64,000 nt of DNA, taken from assembly GCF_963675165.1 (NCBI RefSeq), contig NC_087393.1, positions 1,079,002-1,143,001 on the forward strand, given 5' to 3'. The translations under genes and the position numbers were made by a program. How positions within the stretch are numbered: position 1 is the first letter of the stretch; every line of letters begins with the position of its first letter. Source of the DNA: Halichondria panicea. Lineage: Eukaryota > Porifera > Demospongiae > Suberitida > Halichondriidae. Shown piece after piece: positions 60,110 through 64,000 of this stretch. Below the pieces are notes generated by a model. It ran no database searches. It worked only from the letters and a program-made list of their open reading frames with translations, and was not told where the DNA came from.

Positions 60110-62434
60110 TCACGAGGTACAGACATCATTGTCAGGTGTAAGACTCCTGTGTCCTAATGAAGAAGTGGATGTCCCACGAGGATGATGAAGATCATTGTTT
60201 ACAAGAGTTTGTTGTCTGCAGGACAACTCTGGTGCTGACCCTTGGACGACAGTAGAGTGATTTACCGCTGAACTCGACTCAGAGAGCGAGCGATGTAGGT
60301 CTGTCATTTTATTGCCTGTGGGGCAGTAAAAATAATTCATTATAAACCATCACAGCTATAACCAATTACATCTAGTGAATTCATTTTACCTTGGTTTTCA
60401 CTCCTCTGAGTCGCCTGTGCTATAAGCGGACGTTGGCTAAGAGCCCTAGAAATAGTTTAAGTATACAATTAGTATACACATCTGATCAAATGTGCATGAA
60501 ATTAACAGAGATGTGAATGCTATAGACTGTACATGTATCATGGCTTACTTATTTCTAGACTTCACCCAATAGCACAAGCACAAGCAAACTGCAATGAAGA
60601 CGACAGTCATGACAATACATGTAGGTAAACCCAATCCAATTAAAAGGCCAAGGATGAGTTGTTGTTGACGAGGATCGATCGAATCACCCGGTGGAGAAGA
60701 CGTCTCATTGGTCGGCTTTTCTTGAGGGATAGTTGATTCTGGACATAAGAAGTCAGGATTCAACTCGAATGTGGCCAGAAGATATGTTTGGTTGCTACTG
60801 AATTGCTGTGAGTGGCAAGCAAGGTCTTGGACGACAGAAACAGTTGAATTACTGAACAGTAACACATGACCATCAATCAGCTGGTGATTGATTTGCGCAT
60901 CGTCAGCGAGAATGATTGTTTGGTTGTCCAGAAGGTTTGTGAGTGCAATGCTACCGTCTCTCGAAGTACCGATAAAATACGTGGCATCTTCAATCGTTGC
61001 ACAGTCACCGACGTATCTCTCCGACAAGTTCAATGGATGAGGGATCACATGATCTAACAGTCCGGGCGATACCAGCGCTAAAGTTTCACTTCGTTGCTCA
61101 ATATAAACACCTTGAGGGCAGTGAAACCTTGTTTGAGTTCGCTTAAAGCCGACTCTCATTCCCCCACGATATATCACGCTGATGTTGATTAGATTGTTGT
61201 CTGAGCAATACACTAGCAGATTATTTAAGTTTCTCGATTGCCTCACGTCCGTCACATTGTTTCCAAAGCATACACTCCTGTTGGTGTCAGCATAAAAATG
61301 TTCAGCCGATGAGAATGAATTACCATAACCGGGTAGAACAGTGAATAAGACGTCATCGTCAAACCAGATCACATGACTGTCACTAACTAAATCAACACTA
61401 GAGAAGAATATCGGAGAGAGGCCAGTAGAGTACGATTGATACGGGGTGTCAATATTGTCGTTCAGCAGCGATAGGGACGACTGGTTCAAATCCTCAAAGT
61501 CGATGTGAACTTTGAACAACCATAAATCTACTTTAAAATGAGCAAGTGGAGTGAAGCGAACACACGATACCACACGTCCATCGTCTGATGGGCTTTTTGC
61601 GATAGAGGTGAAGCTACAGTTGACCTCTTCTTGCGGGCCAAGTATGAACTGGTCTATTAGGGTCAGCCTATCACTGTTTATGCCAGCAAATAGTGCCAGA
61701 GCAATTCCGGCTGAATGGGGGACTATAGCCACTTCTCTGTTGTTTGGAGCGTTTTTGATTAGGGTAACACGACATCGCCACAATCGATCACCACAAGTGC
61801 TAGGGAGATATACCCCAGGGAATATTGCGTCACGTTGTATAGAGATGTTAGTTGAGATTAGACGAGCGGATACCACCAAATCATTTGAGGACTGTTGAAC
61901 AGTAAATTGGGTACCTAATAGAGACGAACCTGCAGTGAGAGAGAATACTGCATGAATGGGCTCGTACCAGCTGGGCGTGGCCCGGCCTCTGTTCTGACGG
62001 ATGGCCGGGGGACACACTTATAGAGGATTTGTACTGCTTTGTGCAATACTGCTCTCTGTATTAAGCGTCATGAATAAAATTATAAACTGGCTATGAATAT
62101 TGTTATTTTAGAATACTGCAATCTGATTGGGTTACACTCCTCAGTGCAGCAGTACAAATGTTATATAAGCGTGTCCCCCGGCCACCTGTCAGAACGGGAG
62201 CAGGGCCATGCCCAGCTAGGCTCGTACTGTACGTCTGATAATTACATGTACGTAGATCTAGTCTCTTCAAGTTCTATTTATGATCTACATGATGTACACG
62301 TACGTACACGTACTGTACTGTGGTTGAATCTAATTTCTATACACTAGTACATGCAGTAAGTACGTACCTTGTTGAGTTTGAGCATTGACCACAGCAGTAA
62401 CAGAAAACAACAACACAGTAGGAAAGAGTTCCAT
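60110..62434 (-). CDS. Type I membrane glycoprotein, family C copy C2 (intact)
   Basis: Exons 62368-62434 (signal peptide MELFPTVLLFSVTAVVNAQT), 60549-61929 (ectodomain and TM helix LILGLLIGLGLPTCIVMTVV), 60390-60445 and 60110-60315 (tail). Sizes 67, 1381, 56 and 206 give 570 codons, 569 residues, phases consistent. The ectodomain is nearly the same as C1, whereas the stalk and tail are shorter and diverged: the third exon is 56 nt against 110 nt in C1, and the stalk lacks a Thr/Ala-rich stretch. This mirrors family A, where ectodomains are conserved and stalk and tail vary. Confidence 0.83.
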
Positions 62435-62985
62435 GACAGATTACCCACACGCTGATACGTACTTCTGTATAATTTGCTGGCCACTGCACTCACTATAGCT
62501 AGCTATACGGTACTTGCTTTATTATAATTATTATAGCCCAGCCATAGATATAATACTATAAATTACAGCTGAGTAGCCTCGATCTCCAATCAGATTGCAG
62601 TATCTCAAGGGGATTGATCACACCCACTCAACTGTACCACGTGTGAATTTTGCACACGTGAGAGGCGAGGCCAACACCCACTTTAATAAATGATATTCAT
62701 CGCTATTGGTTAGCACCCACATAGAATGAATTATGATTTCATGATACTATTGCGTAACAGGCCAGAACAAAACTCAATTAACTGTGGATAGGCTTGATTC
62801 CCGACCTCCTTCAAGGAGGGCGGCGGCGCTCGACTACAACTTTCCCATGTACAGCTTTTACATATTGCACAATCATCATTATCACTATAATTATCAGAGT
62901 TCATTAGCCACAAAAACATGGAAACACAGAAATTCTTGAATGATTTAGAGTCTTGTTATTATGAATCTATACAATGTTTGTGTAG
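62435..62985. other. Spacer between SCPEP1-c and C2
   Basis: Homologous to 41824-42193 at its edges, with about 200 extra bases in the middle. Includes a caagg-like inverted pair gacctccttcaaggagg at about 62805 and cacgtg words near 62640-62660. No gene seen. Confidence 0.45.
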
Positions 62986-64000
62986 TCAGCCAGAGATGAC
63001 CCTCTGCAGCATGGTGAGGGCAGTGTCCCCGTTGTCAGCTGGTACCTGCAAGGAGAGACATTTGTAAAGTTCGACATAATTTATAGAATACCGTATAGTA
63101 AACTTTCGCAGAATGACCGGATTTAATTTTATGGAATATCAGCCTTTTTTTATTAAATTTGTGGTGATAAAATTAATTAATGTTTGCGGTACGTGCTGAA
63201 TCAGCGAAAACCGCAAACACCCTTGAAATACACCCGGTTACGGTACATAGATTGTAGTTACAGGAATGGAATATCAACACACAGACAGACATTACACACA
63301 AACCCCTCACACCCACACACCTCACACATAAACCCCCACCCCTCACGCACCTCACACATAAACCCCCCACCCCTTACACACCCTCACCATGTGTCCAGCA
63401 TTGAGTATCCAATAGAAGGCGAGGTTTTTGTACGCCTGATAAAAGCCACCAGTGTGTTTCTTAGTGTGGTCAGTGTCAGGGTAGACAGGCATTTTCTTAG
63501 CAGCCTTAAAACTAGGCAGTCCAGTCCACTTGAGTTTGTCCATCCAAGCCACAGTGCCTGTAGTGATAAAAAGGTAATAATTATATGTAACCAGGAGTGC
63601 ATGAGTATGTAACTATAGCAGGATATAATTATCCCAATTAATTTCAGTGTTCCTTGCATCATCAGCACCTGTGTTCTAGTCCCTGGGTTTTTTCTTGTGT
63701 TTACCAATATGGGAACCAAACACATTCCTAAGTAGACTTCAAACAACTTTAATTGCCAACTCATCATGACCATGCAATAACCAGGGACTTACCTTGAGTA
63801 CAGCAGATGAGGTCCAGCTGGCCATTGTACACAGTCACATTTACCCCCATAGAGAGTAGCTTGTCCACTGTATGAGGGAGGGTGAGCGGGCATAATAAGT
63901 ATCACACAGATACAAGTACACCCCTCCCCACTAGCACAGACCTGTGCTGATGACATCCTTCATGAAGTCCACTCTTTGTTTCTCAAACACTTTCCCAGCT
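62986..64000 (-). CDS. SCPEP1: SCPEP1-type carboxypeptidase, copy c (3' exons only, runs off window)
   Basis: Exon 11 62986-63045, exon 10 63388-63557, exon 9 63793-63867, and exon 8 from 63942 past the window end. Exon lengths (60, 170, 75) match the intact copy a, and none of the copy b indels is present. The Asp motif (VYNGQLDLI) and His motif (ILNAGHM) are intact. Near identity to copy a, introns included (63552-64000 versus about 42656-43104), points to a recent duplication or gene conversion. The rest of the gene lies to the right. Confidence 0.88.
63089..63245. mobile_element. MITE in SCPEP1-c intron 10
   Basis: TACCGTATAG...  at the left and ...GGTTACGGTA at the right (inverted TACCGTA ends), absent from the same intron of copies a and b. 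Inner arms actttcgcag and cagcgaaaaccgcaaa are also partly inverted. Possible TA target. Confidence 0.55.

Noticed and set aside
1-64000. tRNA, rRNA or other structured RNA genes
   Set aside because: No convincing cloverleaf or rRNA segment was noticed by eye; a covariance-model scan would be needed to exclude them.

Overview
The window looks like a piece of a compact metazoan genome, most likely a demosponge. It has short GT-AG introns, AT-rich spacers full of palindromic words (taattata, gctagc, catgcatg), many MITE-like elements, and a retinoid-inducible-type serine carboxypeptidase with an animal-like exon structure. The sponge call is inference: no rRNA, mitochondrial or taxon-diagnostic gene is present. 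Exon models were built by hand from splice consensus, reading phase and comparison between paralogues within the window.

Positions 1-37400 are dominated by a tandem array of an unrecognised family of type I membrane glycoproteins. Typical members have three exons: a 60-70 nt signal-peptide exon, a 1.3-1.6 kb ectodomain plus transmembrane exon, and a Pro/Ser/Thr-rich cytoplasmic-tail exon. Seven family A copies lie on the minus strand. M1 (2048-5176), M2 (9334-13290), M4 (18674-22675) and M7 (33657-37353) are intact. M3 (13621-18351), M5 (23000-28769) and M6 (29239-33258) are broken by indels, and M5 also by a transposon. A scrambled eighth copy is at 5402-6790. Two divergent family B genes are on the plus strand (1-1613 partial, 7192-9045). 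The cytoplasmic tails are mosaics of three tail types, and the stalks carry minisatellites.

The M5 signal-peptide exon is split by a 2 kb inverted-repeat transposon (26729-28726) carrying a THAP-domain gene and a SWIM/YqaJ-nuclease gene, both apparently shortened by internal deletion.

Positions 39397-64000 hold a repeated gene pair: a distant receptor relative (family C) next to a SCPEP1-like serine carboxypeptidase, all on the minus strand. Pair 1 is C1 (39397-41823) and SCPEP1-a (42194-45768), both intact. Pair 2 is a 5' receptor remnant (55357-56089) and SCPEP1-b (56439-59815), which is frameshifted. Pair 3 is C2 (60110-62434, intact) and SCPEP1-c, which runs off the right edge. Between pairs 1 and 2 lie a small secreted protein built from repeated 57-60 nt phase-1 exons (49115-51314) and a truncated protein-kinase fragment (54740-55265).

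Mobile DNA is abundant. Four elements have CAG...CTG termini and 5-bp target duplications (hAT-like); two of them are nested and have an empty site in the paralogous carboxypeptidase intron. Several hairpin MITEs are also present. The most interesting biology is the receptor array: a fast-evolving cluster with birth and death of copies, tail shuffling and variable stalks. It resembles known recognition or immune multigene loci in organisation, but I recognise no known domain in the ectodomain.
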